This document shows positions 51,179-61,300 of a stretch of DNA of 64,000 nucleotides, piece after piece (the first letter of the stretch is position 1; each line of letters begins with the position of its first letter). Under the pieces are notes generated by a model that was not told the DNA's origin, ran no database searches, and worked only from the letters and a program-made list of their open reading frames with translations. Source of the stretch: an uncultured Altererythrobacter sp. (GTDB lineage Bacteria; Pseudomonadota; Alphaproteobacteria; Sphingomonadales; Sphingomonadaceae); assembly GCA_947492235.1 (NCBI GenBank), contig CANLLZ010000002.1:186001-250000 (forward strand), written 5' to 3'. The translations under genes and the position numbers were made by a program.

Positions 51179-53890
51179 TCAAGCCTCCAGCAGCATCTGG
51201 CGAAGGGCGCCGGGTGTTGGCATGTCGTGCATCGTGATTGCCCTTGCCCCCGCAAGCCCGGCTGGCAATCGCTGCGCAGGGTCCAGTTGCAGCACGAGAT
51301 CGTATAGCACATCCGGCGCAGTCACGTCTGCATTTGCGCTGGAGGCGACTGCGTAGCCCAGCTCTTCCAGCGATGCCTCTCCAGCCAGCCGCGCAACTGC
51401 GCTGCCGCCAACAACCAATGCCCTCAGGCCTGTGCCGGGCAGCGCATCGCCGCTGTCGGCTGCGCGCCTCAGCGGTATTTCCAGCGTAAAGGTGCTGCCC
51501 TCACCTTCGACGCTGGTGACTGAGATTTCCCCGCCCATCGCGTGCGCCAGATTGCGGCAGATCGACAGGCCTAGCCCGGTGCCGCCGAAGAGCCGCTCGG
51601 TTGACGCATCGACTTGCTCGAAAGGCGTAAACAGCGCGTCCAGCCGGCTGGCCGGTATGCCGATTCCGCTATCGCTAACCGACAGGGCCATGGTGACCGC
51701 ATCGGGCGTATCTGGCTTCTTGTCAGCCCGCGTTTCGCATCGCACCGCGACTTGCCCCTGCGCGGTAAACTTGATCGCATTGCTGAGGAAATTCGCGAGG
51801 ATCTGCTGGATGCGCGCTTCGTCGCCCATCAGCATTTCCCTGGGCCCGGGCTCCAAGATTAGCTCCACTCCCTTGCCTCTTGCCAGCGGGCCGAACAGCT
51901 CCCCGCCGCGCTGCACCATGTCGTGCGTATCGAAGGCGCGCTCCTCGATCTGCAAAGCCCCGCTTTCACCGCGGGCCGTGCTCAGAACATCGTCGAGCAC
52001 CCGCATGAGAGCCTCCGCCGAACTCTCGATTGTCGCCAGAGCCCGGTCGCGCTGGCGAGCGGAATTGTCCTGCCGAACCTGCTCCAGCATGCCCAAGATG
52101 CCGGTCATCGGCGTACGGATTTCGTGGCTGACGGTTGCCAGCAGGTTCTTGCGAATGTCGGCCGCGCTTTGTGCTTCGTCGCGGGCGGCCATCAGGGCGG
52201 CCTCGCCTTCTTTCTGGGAGGTAATGTCGCGGGCAATATAGGCGAAGCCGGACAGATTGCCGTCCTCCATCGTGATCGCCTCGATCGCTTCATAGGCCCA
52301 GAACGTCTGCCCGTGCCCGTTCACGCGTTCCACGGAGTGCGAAACCCGCCCATCTTGCGCAACCTTTGCGAGGAGGTCCCGCGCCTGTTCAAGCCTGTTT
52401 CCGTTTCCATCGGAATTTCCGATGATTTGCGCGATGCCCTCGTCCTTCGCGCCATCCCATCCGAACACGTCCTTGGCCGCACTGTTGGCCCGCGTGATGC
52501 GCCCTTCTGCATCGAGCAGGAGCACCGCATATTCCTCCAGCGCATCGACCAGCAGATCGAATGATTGGGTCAGCCGAAGCCGTTCCCGCGTCACCCGGCT
52601 TTCCATGGCATCGAAGGCGCGGTCCAGGCGGGCGAGTTCATCCCCATCCGCGCCATCCACCGGCTCGCTGTTTTTCTCTGCCAGAGCAATCGCATCCGCC
52701 CTGTCTGCCAATTGTTCCAGCGGACGGGACAAACTGTTCCGCACGAACCAGATGATGAACAGGGCAAATGCCGCCGTGGTCAACAACCCGCCAATCAGGA
52801 TTGGTAGAGCCGACTCGAACGCAGCCGCCCGCACCTGCTGACCGGGGATGGCCGACACAATGAACCAGTCGGGATTATCAAGTCTCGCGGCCGCCACATA
52901 GAGGTCGGCGTCTTCCAAAAACGTCAGTGCCGTGCGCCGCTCGAGCACGGAAAGCAAACTCCAGACTGCGCCCAGCTCGGGTTCCGAAGTTGTCGCAAGA
53001 TCGAGAAACGCGCCGGTCTGTTCGCTCGACTGAACGGTATAACGGGGATGGCGGATCAGTTTGCCATCACCGGTGACTACCATCCGCTCGACCCCTTGCG
53101 GGGGGAGCGCACCCTCATCGTCAAAGATCGAATCGAGCACGATGCTGGTTCCAAACGCACCGATGTGTCTGGCACCATCCCGCACAGGCGTCATGCAACC
53201 GGTCGTCCATGTCGTGCGAGATTCGTCATAGAGAATGGGCTGCAAGCCGGTGCAACGCATAACACCGTCAGGATTTGCGCCCGGTTTTACAATTTCGGAG
53301 AACTCTTCGCCCTGGAAATCGAGCGTTGCGGGGGCATCGCGGCGATAGAATTGCAGATTGTCCGCTCTTCCAGGCGCGTACATCACCAGATCATTGTCGG
53401 GCGAGAAGAAGTACAGATTGTCGACATTCTGCTGCGGCAGACCGTCCACCACGCCTGCGAGAGTGGCGAAGGCAGAGGACACGGTCACACGCCGTTCGGA
53501 GGACAGATCTTGCGCCGGGATAAACCCGCCGAAGCCCGATGCAGGCCCACGCGGTGTCATTGTTCCGGTCCACAGACTGTCTGCGCTGCGCCTTGTGCCA
53601 TCCGGCCTTGCAGGGAACAGACGGTTGAATTCCGCTGTGGCCAATCCGCCTGCGTCTATTTCGGAGTTCAACCGCTTGGCCGCCGCAGCCTGAGCGCTCT
53701 CCATCTCCTCAAAGCGGACCTGCAGGCCCTGTTGAGCCAGCGAACGGTCCTCGCGCAGCAGCGACAGCGCTGCGCCGATCTCGCGATTGCGCGCTTCGCC
53801 ATACGCCAGCCAGGTCGACAACCCGAATAGGAGCAAGCCGATCGGGAGGATGGTCGCAAGCGCGCGCGTACTGAGCTGGCCAAACCGCAT
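51179..53890 (-). CDS. Membrane sensor histidine kinase with dead receiver
   Basis: 903 residues. Two membrane helices (about 12-30 and 350-375) flank a large periplasmic sensor domain of Cache type. HAMP-like (RPLEQLADRADAIALAEK) and PAS domains (YAVLLLDAEGRITRANSAAKDVFGWDGAKDEGI) follow. The kinase core is complete: ATVSHEIRTPMTGILG (His near 588), NFLSNAIKFT (N-box), DSGIGIP (G1) and FGGTGLGLSI (G2). The C-terminal 90 residues resemble a receiver (LRALVVGGSAVARLAGEASLEELGY) but lack the Asp acceptor. It is first in a two-gene operon with the receiver/Hpt protein, to which it probably donates phosphate. Confidence 0.93.
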   Translation of the reverse strand: MRFGQLSTRALATILPIGLLLFGLSTWLAYGEARNREIGAALSLLREDRSLAQQGLQVRFEEMESAQAAAAKRLNSEIDAGGLATAEFNRLFPARPDGTRRSADSLWTGTMTPRGPASGFGGFIPAQDLSSERRVTVSSAFATLAGVVDGLPQQNVDNLYFFSPDNDLVMYAPGRADNLQFYRRDAPATLDFQGEEFSEIVKPGANPDGVMRCTGLQPILYDESRTTWTTGCMTPVRDGARHIGAFGTSIVLDSIFDDEGALPPQGVERMVVTGDGKLIRHPRYTVQSSEQTGAFLDLATTSEPELGAVWSLLSVLERRTALTFLEDADLYVAAARLDNPDWFIVSAIPGQQVRAAAFESALPILIGGLLTTAAFALFIIWFVRNSLSRPLEQLADRADAIALAEKNSEPVDGADGDELARLDRAFDAMESRVTRERLRLTQSFDLLVDALEEYAVLLLDAEGRITRANSAAKDVFGWDGAKDEGIAQIIGNSDGNGNRLEQARDLLAKVAQDGRVSHSVERVNGHGQTFWAYEAIEAITMEDGNLSGFAYIARDITSQKEGEAALMAARDEAQSAADIRKNLLATVSHEIRTPMTGILGMLEQVRQDNSARQRDRALATIESSAEALMRVLDDVLSTARGESGALQIEERAFDTHDMVQRGGELFGPLARGKGVELILEPGPREMLMGDEARIQQILANFLSNAIKFTAQGQVAVRCETRADKKPDTPDAVTMALSVSDSGIGIPASRLDALFTPFEQVDASTERLFGGTGLGLSICRNLAHAMGGEISVTSVEGEGSTFTLEIPLRRAADSGDALPGTGLRALVVGGSAVARLAGEASLEELGYAVASSANADVTAPDVLYDLVLQLDPAQRLPAGLAGARAITMHDMPTPGALRQMLLEA

Positions 53891-54000
53891 GGGATACTCC
53901 GTGATGGCGACCTACCACGAGCAAGCGCCAATGCTGGCACCCTAGAAGGAAATATCCACCAAATGCTGAATGGCGCGGCACCAAATTGCGGTCGACATTC

Positions 54001-54744
54001 CTAAGCCCAAAGGCTGCGTGTCCAGTCGACTGCGGTTTGCGAGGAAGCGAGAACTTCTTCGCCCAGCCTGCGCGACCATAGCGTTTCTGCCCCGCCCGCC
54101 AGCCGCCACCGGTGCAGCGCGCGGGTATAGAGATTAAGGTCGTGCTCTGCGCTGATACCGATTGCGCCGAAGACGGCGTGGGCGGTGTTGGCAATGCGCG
54201 GGGCGGCTTCGGCAGCGACGGACTTGGCGACAGCGGCCTGCGCCGTTTCGGGCCAGCCTTTGCTCGCAGCAAGCTCGACGGCCAGCCGCACTGCGACCAC
54301 ATCCTGTGCCATCACGGCGAGGTTTTGCTGGAGCGCCTGCTGCTTGCCGATGAGCTTGCCGAACTGGACCCGCTCATTGGCGTAGGCGACGGCCATATCG
54401 AGCAGCTTGCCCGCCGCGCCGGCGATCAGGGCCGCGTGGAGAAGCGCGGTGGCATTCTCTCGCCGCGCGGCTTCATTGTCGCCGGTTGCCCGCTCGATCA
54501 TCGCTTCGCCAATCCCGACGGGTACTGCATGGCGGCCCAGCGCCATCCACAGCGGCGCGACATCGGCCAGAGACAGCCCTGCGCCGCCTTCGCTCTCGGC
54601 AACCAGCGCATCGAGGAAGCCCGACTGCTCGACAGTCTGCATGGCGGCAGCGCTGCCCTCGCCAGCTTCGATGGCACGGACTGCAGAAGGCGCGAAGACC
54701 TCGCCCAGCATCTGCTCGAACGGTTCGAGAAATTCACTCGTCAT
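54001..54744 (-). CDS. Compact acyl-CoA dehydrogenase-like subunit lacking the middle beta domain
   Basis: 247 residues against the usual 370-390. The N-terminal helical domain is present (FLDALVAESEGGAGLSLADVAPLWMALGRHAVPVGIGEAMI), and the C-terminal helical domain follows at once (ALLHAALIAGAAGKLLDMAVAYANERVQFGKLIGKQQALQQNLAVMAQDVVAVRLA). The beta-barrel part with the TEPGxGSD flavin and substrate motif is missing. No frameshift or stop is seen, so this looks like a stable short form. It lies 10 nt after a full-length dehydrogenase gene and probably pairs with it as an alpha/beta enzyme, as in steroid side-chain dehydrogenases. Confidence 0.85.
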   Translation of the reverse strand: MTSEFLEPFEQMLGEVFAPSAVRAIEAGEGSAAAMQTVEQSGFLDALVAESEGGAGLSLADVAPLWMALGRHAVPVGIGEAMIERATGDNEAARRENATALLHAALIAGAAGKLLDMAVAYANERVQFGKLIGKQQALQQNLAVMAQDVVAVRLAVELAASKGWPETAQAAVAKSVAAEAAPRIANTAHAVFGAIGISAEHDLNLYTRALHRWRLAGGAETLWSRRLGEEVLASSQTAVDWTRSLWA

Positions 54745-54754
54745 TACCGCGCCC

Positions 54755-55906
54755 TCATCTCAGGCCCAAACCGCGCGCGATAATGCCGCGCAGGATTTCC
54801 CGCGTGCCTCCGCGCAGCGAAAAGCTCGGCGCGATATGCGTCACATAGGTCAGCGCGTCCTGCAGTTCCTCGCTCACCGCCTCATCAGGGTGCGCCGCCA
54901 GATCATCCCCAATCGCCAGCGGCAAATCCTGTTCGAACGCTGTGCCGAGGTCTTTCACCACCGAGGCCTCGACCACCGGGCTTTCGCCCGCCGCCAGCTG
55001 CCCTGTGCACGCCAGCGACATGGCCCTGAGCGCCGACAGCTTGGCCATGAAGCTGCCGACCAGCGCCGTGGTCGCCGGATCGTCGCGGCCAACCGAACGA
55101 AGATGCGCCAGCCACGCGTCGAACAGCACGATGCTGGAATAAATCCGCTCCGGCCCGCTGCGCTCGAAGGCCAGTTCGGCCACCACCTGCTGCCAGCCGC
55201 CGCCTTCCTCGCCAATCAGCGCGTCCTCAGCCAGTTCCACATTGTCGAAGAACACTTCGGAAAAATGCGCATCGCCTGCCAAATCAGTGATCGGGCGAAT
55301 ATCGACGCCGGGTGCTTTCAGATCGACGATGATTTGCGACAGCCCGCGATGCCGGTCATCACTGGTGCCCGATGTGCGGACCAGCGCGATCATGTAGTCG
55401 GAATGCATCGAATTGGTGGTCCAGATCTTCTGGCCATTGAGCAACCAGCCCTTCTCTGTCTTCTCCGCCCGTGTCCGAACGCTCGCCAGATCCGACCCGC
55501 TGCCCGGTTCGCTCATCCCGATGCAGAACAGCAGCTCGCCCCGGCAGATCGGGGGGATATATTTCTGGCGCTGTTCCTCGGTGCCGAAGTTCAGGATCAG
55601 CGGTGCGCTTTGCCGGTCGGCGATCCAGTGCGCGGCAACCGGAGCGCCAGCGGCCAGCAATTCCTCCACCACAACAAACCGCGCAAACGGCCCGCGCCCA
55701 CCGCCGCCATATTCGGTCGGCAGGGTGAGGCCCAGAAGCCCGGCTTCGCCCAGCTTGCGGCTGAAACCCGCATCGAAGCCCGACCATGACCGCGATCGCT
55801 CGGCCAGCGACATATCGGCCACCGCCTCCTGTGCCAACGTGCGCACTTTCCCGCGCAGCGCGTCGTCTTCGGGCGGAATGGCGGCAAGGGTGAGAGTATC
55901 GAACAG
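54755..55906 (-). CDS. Acyl-CoA dehydrogenase with probable CTG start
   Basis: 383 residues if read from CTG 55906, which has a perfect AGGAG seven bases upstream and gives the family-like start (M)FDTLTLAAIPPEDDALRGKVRTLAQEA. No ATG, GTG or TTG lies near; the next in-frame ATG upstream is far away inside the divergent gene. Signatures are FCIGMSEPGSGSDLASVRTRA, DAHFSEVFFDNVELAEDALIGEEGGGW and APSFSLRGGTREILRGIIARGLGLR with RGGTREI in the place of the catalytic loop. It is the large partner of the compact subunit downstream and is divergent from an enoyl-CoA hydratase. Confidence 0.9.
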   Translation of the reverse strand: MFDTLTLAAIPPEDDALRGKVRTLAQEAVADMSLAERSRSWSGFDAGFSRKLGEAGLLGLTLPTEYGGGGRGPFARFVVVEELLAAGAPVAAHWIADRQSAPLILNFGTEEQRQKYIPPICRGELLFCIGMSEPGSGSDLASVRTRAEKTEKGWLLNGQKIWTTNSMHSDYMIALVRTSGTSDDRHRGLSQIIVDLKAPGVDIRPITDLAGDAHFSEVFFDNVELAEDALIGEEGGGWQQVVAELAFERSGPERIYSSIVLFDAWLAHLRSVGRDDPATTALVGSFMAKLSALRAMSLACTGQLAAGESPVVEASVVKDLGTAFEQDLPLAIGDDLAAHPDEAVSEELQDALTYVTHIAPSFSLRGGTREILRGIIARGLGLR

Positions 55907-55982
55907 GGGAAAGCTCCTAAAGCGCCTTGTGCTCTCACTTTTAGGTTTGCGGGCGGGCCCCTTGCAACCTAGCACAACAGCT

Positions 55983-56783
55983 ATGGAACCCTTCTTGAAA
56001 ATCGAGCGCGATGGCTCCGTCGTCATCGCCAGCCTCAATCGTCCCGAAACCCGCAACGCCATTTCCGAAACCGCGCATAGCGAGGAGATCGCGCAGTTCT
56101 GTGCCGACATGACCCGCGACCGCAGCGTGCGCGCCGTGGTTCTCACCGGCGAAGGCAGCGCTTTCTGCGCGGGCGGCAATGTGAAGGACATGGCGAACAA
56201 GGCAGGGATGTTCGCAGGCAGCCCCTACGAGATACGCAATCGCTATCGCACGGGCATACAGCTGATCCCCGCCGCGCTGTATGACCTGGAAGTGCCCGTG
56301 GTGGCCGCCGTGAACGGCCCGGCGATTGGTGCGGGGCTCGACCTGGCCTGCATGGCCGACATCCGCATCGGCAGCGAGAAAGCGATCTTCGGCGAGACAT
56401 TCGTAAAGCTGGGCATCATTCCCGGCGATGGCGGCGCATGGTTGCTGCCCCGCGTGATCGGCATGGCCCGCGCCACGCAGATGACGCTGACGGGCGAGAT
56501 CATCGACGCGGCCAAAGCGCTGGAATTCGGGCTTATCAGCGAAGTGACGTCGCACGATCAGTGCCTGCCGCGCGCGGTGGAAATGGCGCAGATGATCGCA
56601 GCCAATCCCGGCCACTCCACCCGCATGGCCAAGCGGCTGCTGCGCGAGGGGCAGGATATGAAGCTTGGCCCCTTGCTGGAACTCAGCGCGGCCTATCAGG
56701 CGCTGGCTCATCATACGCAGGATCATGCCGAGGCGGTGGACGCGTTCACCGGCAAAAGAGCGCCGCAATTCAAGGACTGCTAA
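55983..56783 (+). CDS. Crotonase-family enoyl-CoA hydratase
   Basis: 266 residues from ATG 55983. Motifs are VIASLNRPETRNAIS, GEGSAFCAGGNVKDM (oxyanion hole) and AAVNGPAIGAGLDLACMADIRIGSEKAIFGETFVKLGIIPGDGGAWLLPRVIG. The acids of GETFVKLG and GDGG occupy the positions of the two crotonase glutamates. It hydrates enoyl-CoA or does a related reaction. It is divergent from the dehydrogenase pair with a 76-nt gap, so one acyl-CoA route is likely. The 126 nt downstream, before the TIR gene, hold no clear terminator. Confidence 0.93.
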   Translation: MEPFLKIERDGSVVIASLNRPETRNAISETAHSEEIAQFCADMTRDRSVRAVVLTGEGSAFCAGGNVKDMANKAGMFAGSPYEIRNRYRTGIQLIPAALYDLEVPVVAAVNGPAIGAGLDLACMADIRIGSEKAIFGETFVKLGIIPGDGGAWLLPRVIGMARATQMTLTGEIIDAAKALEFGLISEVTSHDQCLPRAVEMAQMIAANPGHSTRMAKRLLREGQDMKLGPLLELSAAYQALAHHTQDHAEAVDAFTGKRAPQFKDC

Positions 56784-56909
56784 CTCGGCCCCGTAACCTT
56801 GCTTCCTCCTGAAATTCGGGCATTATGGCCCGCGGGTCGCCGAAAGAAAAACCATTGGAGAGAGATTGTCCGCCTACCGGGCGGATGAGCGATTTGGGGG
56901 AGCCACCTT

Positions 56910-58394
56910 TTGCCGGTCATACCAGGGTGCAGGCACGATCTGTTTGTCAGCTATGCCCATGCCGATAACTTCGACTCGCTCGACGGGACGAAGGATATTA
57001 CGCGGCTCTACAACAGCCTGCGCGCCGTGCTGCGCCAGCGTCTGGGCACGCGCGAGGAAGAGCTGAGCGTCTTTTTCGATTCGCAAAACCGCGCGAACGA
57101 TCAATTGGGCGATATGCTAGACGCAGCCAGCAATTCCGCGCTGCTGCTGATTGTCGGTTCCCCCAGCTGGGCGGGCAGCGACTTTTGCCCGCAGGAACTG
57201 GCCGCGTTTCACGGGTCGCGCGGCGATTTGCGCAACATCTTTGTGGCTGAGCATTTGCCGCTATTGCCGGGCGACACCTACCCTGCCCCGATCACCGATC
57301 ATGTCCGGTTCCGGTTCCACCGCGCTGTGAGCGAGGAATCGAGCACGCGCATTCCGATGACGCCGGAGGATGACAGCCGCCTCTACCGTGACCGGATTTA
57401 TTCGCTCGCCGAGCAAATTGTCGAGCGGCTCGTGCAGCTGCGCGAAACGGGCGTGACCAAGGCCTCCGCCCCCGCTGTCGCAGCCAGCGCCAGCACCCCA
57501 TCGCGGGTCATGGTCGCCAGCGGCAATATCGATCTGCCCAAAGGCGCAAAGCGCGCACTGATCGCCGAACCCACCGACGATCTGGAAGACGAAGTCGCGC
57601 AGGTTCGCGCCCATCTGGAGCAATATGACATCCACGTGCTGCCGGTTGCCAGCAGCTATGACGGGATGGACCAGTTCCTGAACGAATATAATGCCGCGCT
57701 GGGTCAGGCCTCGATGATGATCCAGCTGGTTGGCCCGCATGTCGGGCGCAAGCCCCCTGCCATGCCCACTGGCAAGGCGCGCCATCAGTACGACGCAGCC
57801 ATTGCTGCCGGGGTGCCGGTGATGCAATGGCGCAATCCCGAATTGCAGCTCGATCCGGTGCCGGACGATCACCGCGAGTTGCTGGAGACGGAGCATGTCA
57901 TCTGCTCCACTCTGTCGGAATTCAAGGCGCGGCTGGTCGATGCGCTCCAGCCCGAACCCGAGCCGGAACCCGCCCAGGTCGCGCTGGAGGCTGGTCAGTT
58001 CCTGTTTGTGGATGCCGACGACCGCGACCGTGAAGCCATCGACCGGGTGCTGGACGAGCTGGAAGATACCGGCCTGCTGTGCATGGGGCCGGAGCCCGAA
58101 AGCACCGATGCCAAGGCGCGGCTGGCCGATCTGGAGCAGAACTTCACAAGCTGTGATGCACTGATCCTGCTGCACGGCAATGCGCCCAGCACCTGGGTGA
58201 AGAGCCAGCTGGTTCTCTTCACCAAGCTTTCGGCCAAGCGGAACGAGAAGCTGAAGCTGATGGCAATTTGCAAGGGTCCGCCGGGGCCAAAAGAGGATAT
58301 CAAATTCCGCCTCGCCAATGCACAAGTAATTGATTGCGGCGAGAATTGGGACATGACCGATGTCCGCAAACTGGTGTCGAGCCTGTCGGCATGA
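56910..58394 (+). CDS. TIR-domain protein with two further TIR-like Rossmann domains
   Basis: 494 residues from TTG 56910, which has GGGGGAG eight bases upstream; no ATG or GTG is in frame before the domain. The TIR domain (about 9-115) shows HDLFVSYAHADN, EELSVFFDSQNRANDQLG and LLLIVGSPSWAGSDFCPQELAAF; Glu96 sits where TIR NADases have their catalytic Glu. A second domain (about 213-345, KRALIAEPTDDLEDEVAQVRAHLEQYDIHVLPV) and a third (about 362-494, QFLFVDADDRDREAIDRVLDELEDTGLLCMGP) are alternating alpha/beta and look TIR-like. A Glu/Pro linker (PEPEPEP) joins them. Its stop overlaps the ATG of the STAND gene (ATGA), so the two act together. Confidence 0.88.
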   Translation: MPVIPGCRHDLFVSYAHADNFDSLDGTKDITRLYNSLRAVLRQRLGTREEELSVFFDSQNRANDQLGDMLDAASNSALLLIVGSPSWAGSDFCPQELAAFHGSRGDLRNIFVAEHLPLLPGDTYPAPITDHVRFRFHRAVSEESSTRIPMTPEDDSRLYRDRIYSLAEQIVERLVQLRETGVTKASAPAVAASASTPSRVMVASGNIDLPKGAKRALIAEPTDDLEDEVAQVRAHLEQYDIHVLPVASSYDGMDQFLNEYNAALGQASMMIQLVGPHVGRKPPAMPTGKARHQYDAAIAAGVPVMQWRNPELQLDPVPDDHRELLETEHVICSTLSEFKARLVDALQPEPEPEPAQVALEAGQFLFVDADDRDREAIDRVLDELEDTGLLCMGPEPESTDAKARLADLEQNFTSCDALILLHGNAPSTWVKSQLVLFTKLSAKRNEKLKLMAICKGPPGPKEDIKFRLANAQVIDCGENWDMTDVRKLVSSLSA

Positions 58395-61300
58395 GTGAGA
58401 GGCAAAATCACATCGAGCAGGTTCCGTTCCCCGGCCTGCGGGCCTTTACCCGCGACGAAAGCTATCTGTTCTTTGGCCGCGACAGTCAGGTTACCGAGCT
58501 GATCGACAAGCTGGCGGATAGCCGGTTCCTCGCTGTTCTGGGGTCGTCGGGCAGCGGCAAATCCTCGCTCGTGCGCACCGGTCTGCTGGAATATCTGGAG
58601 CTGGGCCTGCACCCGGCGGGCTCGGACTGGATGGTGATCGATTTTCACCCCGCAGGCGATCCCATCGGGTCGCTGGCGGCGGGCCTGTTCGCCGCGCAGG
58701 GGATGGACGTAAAGGGCGAGGAATTCGACCTGATGGCCCACAGCCTGCGGCGCGGCCCGCGGGCGGTGATCGAATGGTGTCAGGCGGGGCACCTGCCCGA
58801 TGGGCGCAATTTGCTGCTGATGGCCGACCAGTTCGAGGAGCTTTTCCGCTTCTCCAGCTATGCCGAGCGCGAGGAGGCCGAAGCCTTTGCCCGCCTGCTG
58901 ATTGAAAGCAGCGAGTGCCCCGATTTCCCGATCTCGGTCTGCCTGACCATGCGGACCGAATTCCTGGCTGACTGCGCCATGATCCCCGGCCTCGCCGAAC
59001 GGATCAATGACGGGCTGTATCTCACCCCGCGCATGAACCGCGATGAGTGCGAGGAAGCGATTGTCGGCCCGGCGGGTGTCTCCGGCTTTGAAGTCGAGCC
59101 CAAGCTGGCCAACCAGCTGCTCAATGACATGGCCACGCTCGCCCCGTGGGAAGACAAGGACGACGTCAGCCAGACAATGGCTAGCCGGGCCGACCAACTT
59201 CCCCTGATGCAGCACGTGCTCAACCAGCTGTATCTGGAGACCAAAGAGCGCGACGGTGAAGACAACATCGTGCTGCGGCGCGATCATTACCGGGCAATCG
59301 GCGGGCTGACCGGCGCGCTGGATGTGCATGGATTGCACGTGCTCCAGCGGCTGGGCGCCGCTCCGCCCGATCCGGACCCCGTGTCGGAGAAAGGCAAGCC
59401 TGCAAACGACACCCGCGCGCCTGGCGAAGTCGATCATACTCTGGTCGCGCAGGTCTTCCGCGCTCTGGTGGCAGGCCCGTCGCTGGCGAAGGCGGTGCGC
59501 CGTCCATGCCGTTTCGACGAGCTCGCCCGAGCCACCGGCGACGAAGCGGCAACTCGCACCGTGGTCGACGCCTTCCGCGCGCACGGAGTCAATTTCCTGC
59601 GGCCCTATGAAGGCGAACCGCTGGCCGACGATACCGTTATCGATATCAGCCACGAAAGCCTGATCCGCCAATGGAACCTGCTGACCGGCTGGTTCGAAGA
59701 AGAGCGCGAGGCGGGCGTCGCGTGGCAGCAGTTGCAGACCCAGCAAGAAGCCTATGCCGAGGGGCGCAGTGACTTGCTCAGCGGTCTGGCGCTCGCGAAT
59801 TTGTCGCAGTTCTGGGAAACCGAACGCCCGACCGCCGCATGGGCAGAGCGCCATGGCGGTGACTTCGCGGCCATCGAGAGCTTCTACACAACCAGCAAGG
59901 AAACCGACGAGCGCGCCCGGGCCGAGGCCGAAGCCGAACAGCGCCGGAAGACCAACCGGCTGCGCGTCTGGCTCGCCGGAACAGCCGCGCTGGCCTTCGT
60001 CGCGCTGGGCGGGGCCTATTACGGCTTCACGCAGGCGGCAGAGGCCCGCAGTTCGGAAGCCGCTGCACTGGCAGCCACCGAGGAACAGAAGAGGGCAACC
60101 GAAGCTCAGGCATTGGCCGCCGAGCGCGCCGGACTGGCCGAGAAACGAGCCGAAGACGAAGCCGTTGCAGCGCTGCTCGCCGCCAATCAGGCCGAGAAAG
60201 CCGCCCTCGCCCAGCAGGAGGCCGCACAGCGCGCGGCGCTCAGCGAACAACAAGCGCAGTCAAATCTCGCCGAAGCCCGCGCGGCGGAAGCCGCTGCCGA
60301 GGCGGCCCGCAGGCAGGCCGAGGAACAAGCCGATGCCAATGTCGATCTGATCCGCCGCATCGGGGAAGCCATCACGGTCGGCGGCGGCACCGAAGAAGTG
60401 ACCGGCGACGAATTGCGCGACGAGGTGCGCGAACGCTTGCCCGACCAGAGCCGCGCGGCGCCGCGTGTACGGCCCAGCCAAGGGGGCGGTAGCGCCATCC
60501 CCTTGGCGCTCGCCGTCAGCCTGCCCTTGACCAGCGAAGCATCGCTTGCCGCTTCTGCATCTGCCTCCTCCTCAGCAGCCGCGCCGGAAACACGCAGCGC
60601 GCCGCGCGAACGGCCGTGCCTGCCCGAATGGCAATTGATCGCCGAGCTGGAACCCGACCGGCAGATGGACCGTCTGCCGGGCAGCCTGCAAACCCAGTGT
60701 CTCGCCCGTGAACTGGCGCAGTTTTTCGAGGCGCAGCTGAGCCGGAGCGGTTCCCTCGGGCAGGGGAGTGGACCGGCAGGCGGATCGGCCGATCCCGCTG
60801 AAATCCTTCAGATCAACACCATGCTGGGCAAAGCGTGGTTCACCGCCCGTAACTGGAAGGAATCCATCGGCGCCTATGAGCGGGCGCATGATGCAGGACT
60901 GAGATTGCTAGAGCGGCGCGGGCGGCAATCCGTGCTGGACGATCCGAAACTGCGCAGCGCCTATTTGCAGGCGTCGTACAATTGGCTGCTCGATGCGCGC
61001 GAAGTGCGCCAGTCGGGCAAAGCGCAGCGCGGTTTTTCCGATATCGAAGCGATTGCGGCCGGTTTCGATGTGGACGCTTTGACTGGCGCTCAGGATATGG
61101 AGCTGGCCACCGATCTGGCCCGCATCGCAATCCTGCAGATGACGGTACACCGCGAGTATCAGCCCGATCCTGACAAGCAGACCGATGCCGAGCTTCGTCT
61201 GCTGGGTCTTGCCAATCTGATCCTCGAATGGACGGTCGATCTCGATTTCGACGACGAGGCGCAGATGAATTCCGCGTTGGAAGCGCTGGGTGTGATTGCT

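Noticed and set aside
53891-54000. Sigma-54 promoter for the kinase operon
   Set aside because: TGGCGC is present on the minus strand, but no TTGC lies at the right spacing; the promoter type is unclear.
57995-60253. A 752-codon open frame opposite the TIR/STAND genes
   Set aside because: It spans the join of two well-supported genes on the other strand and shows no family motif.
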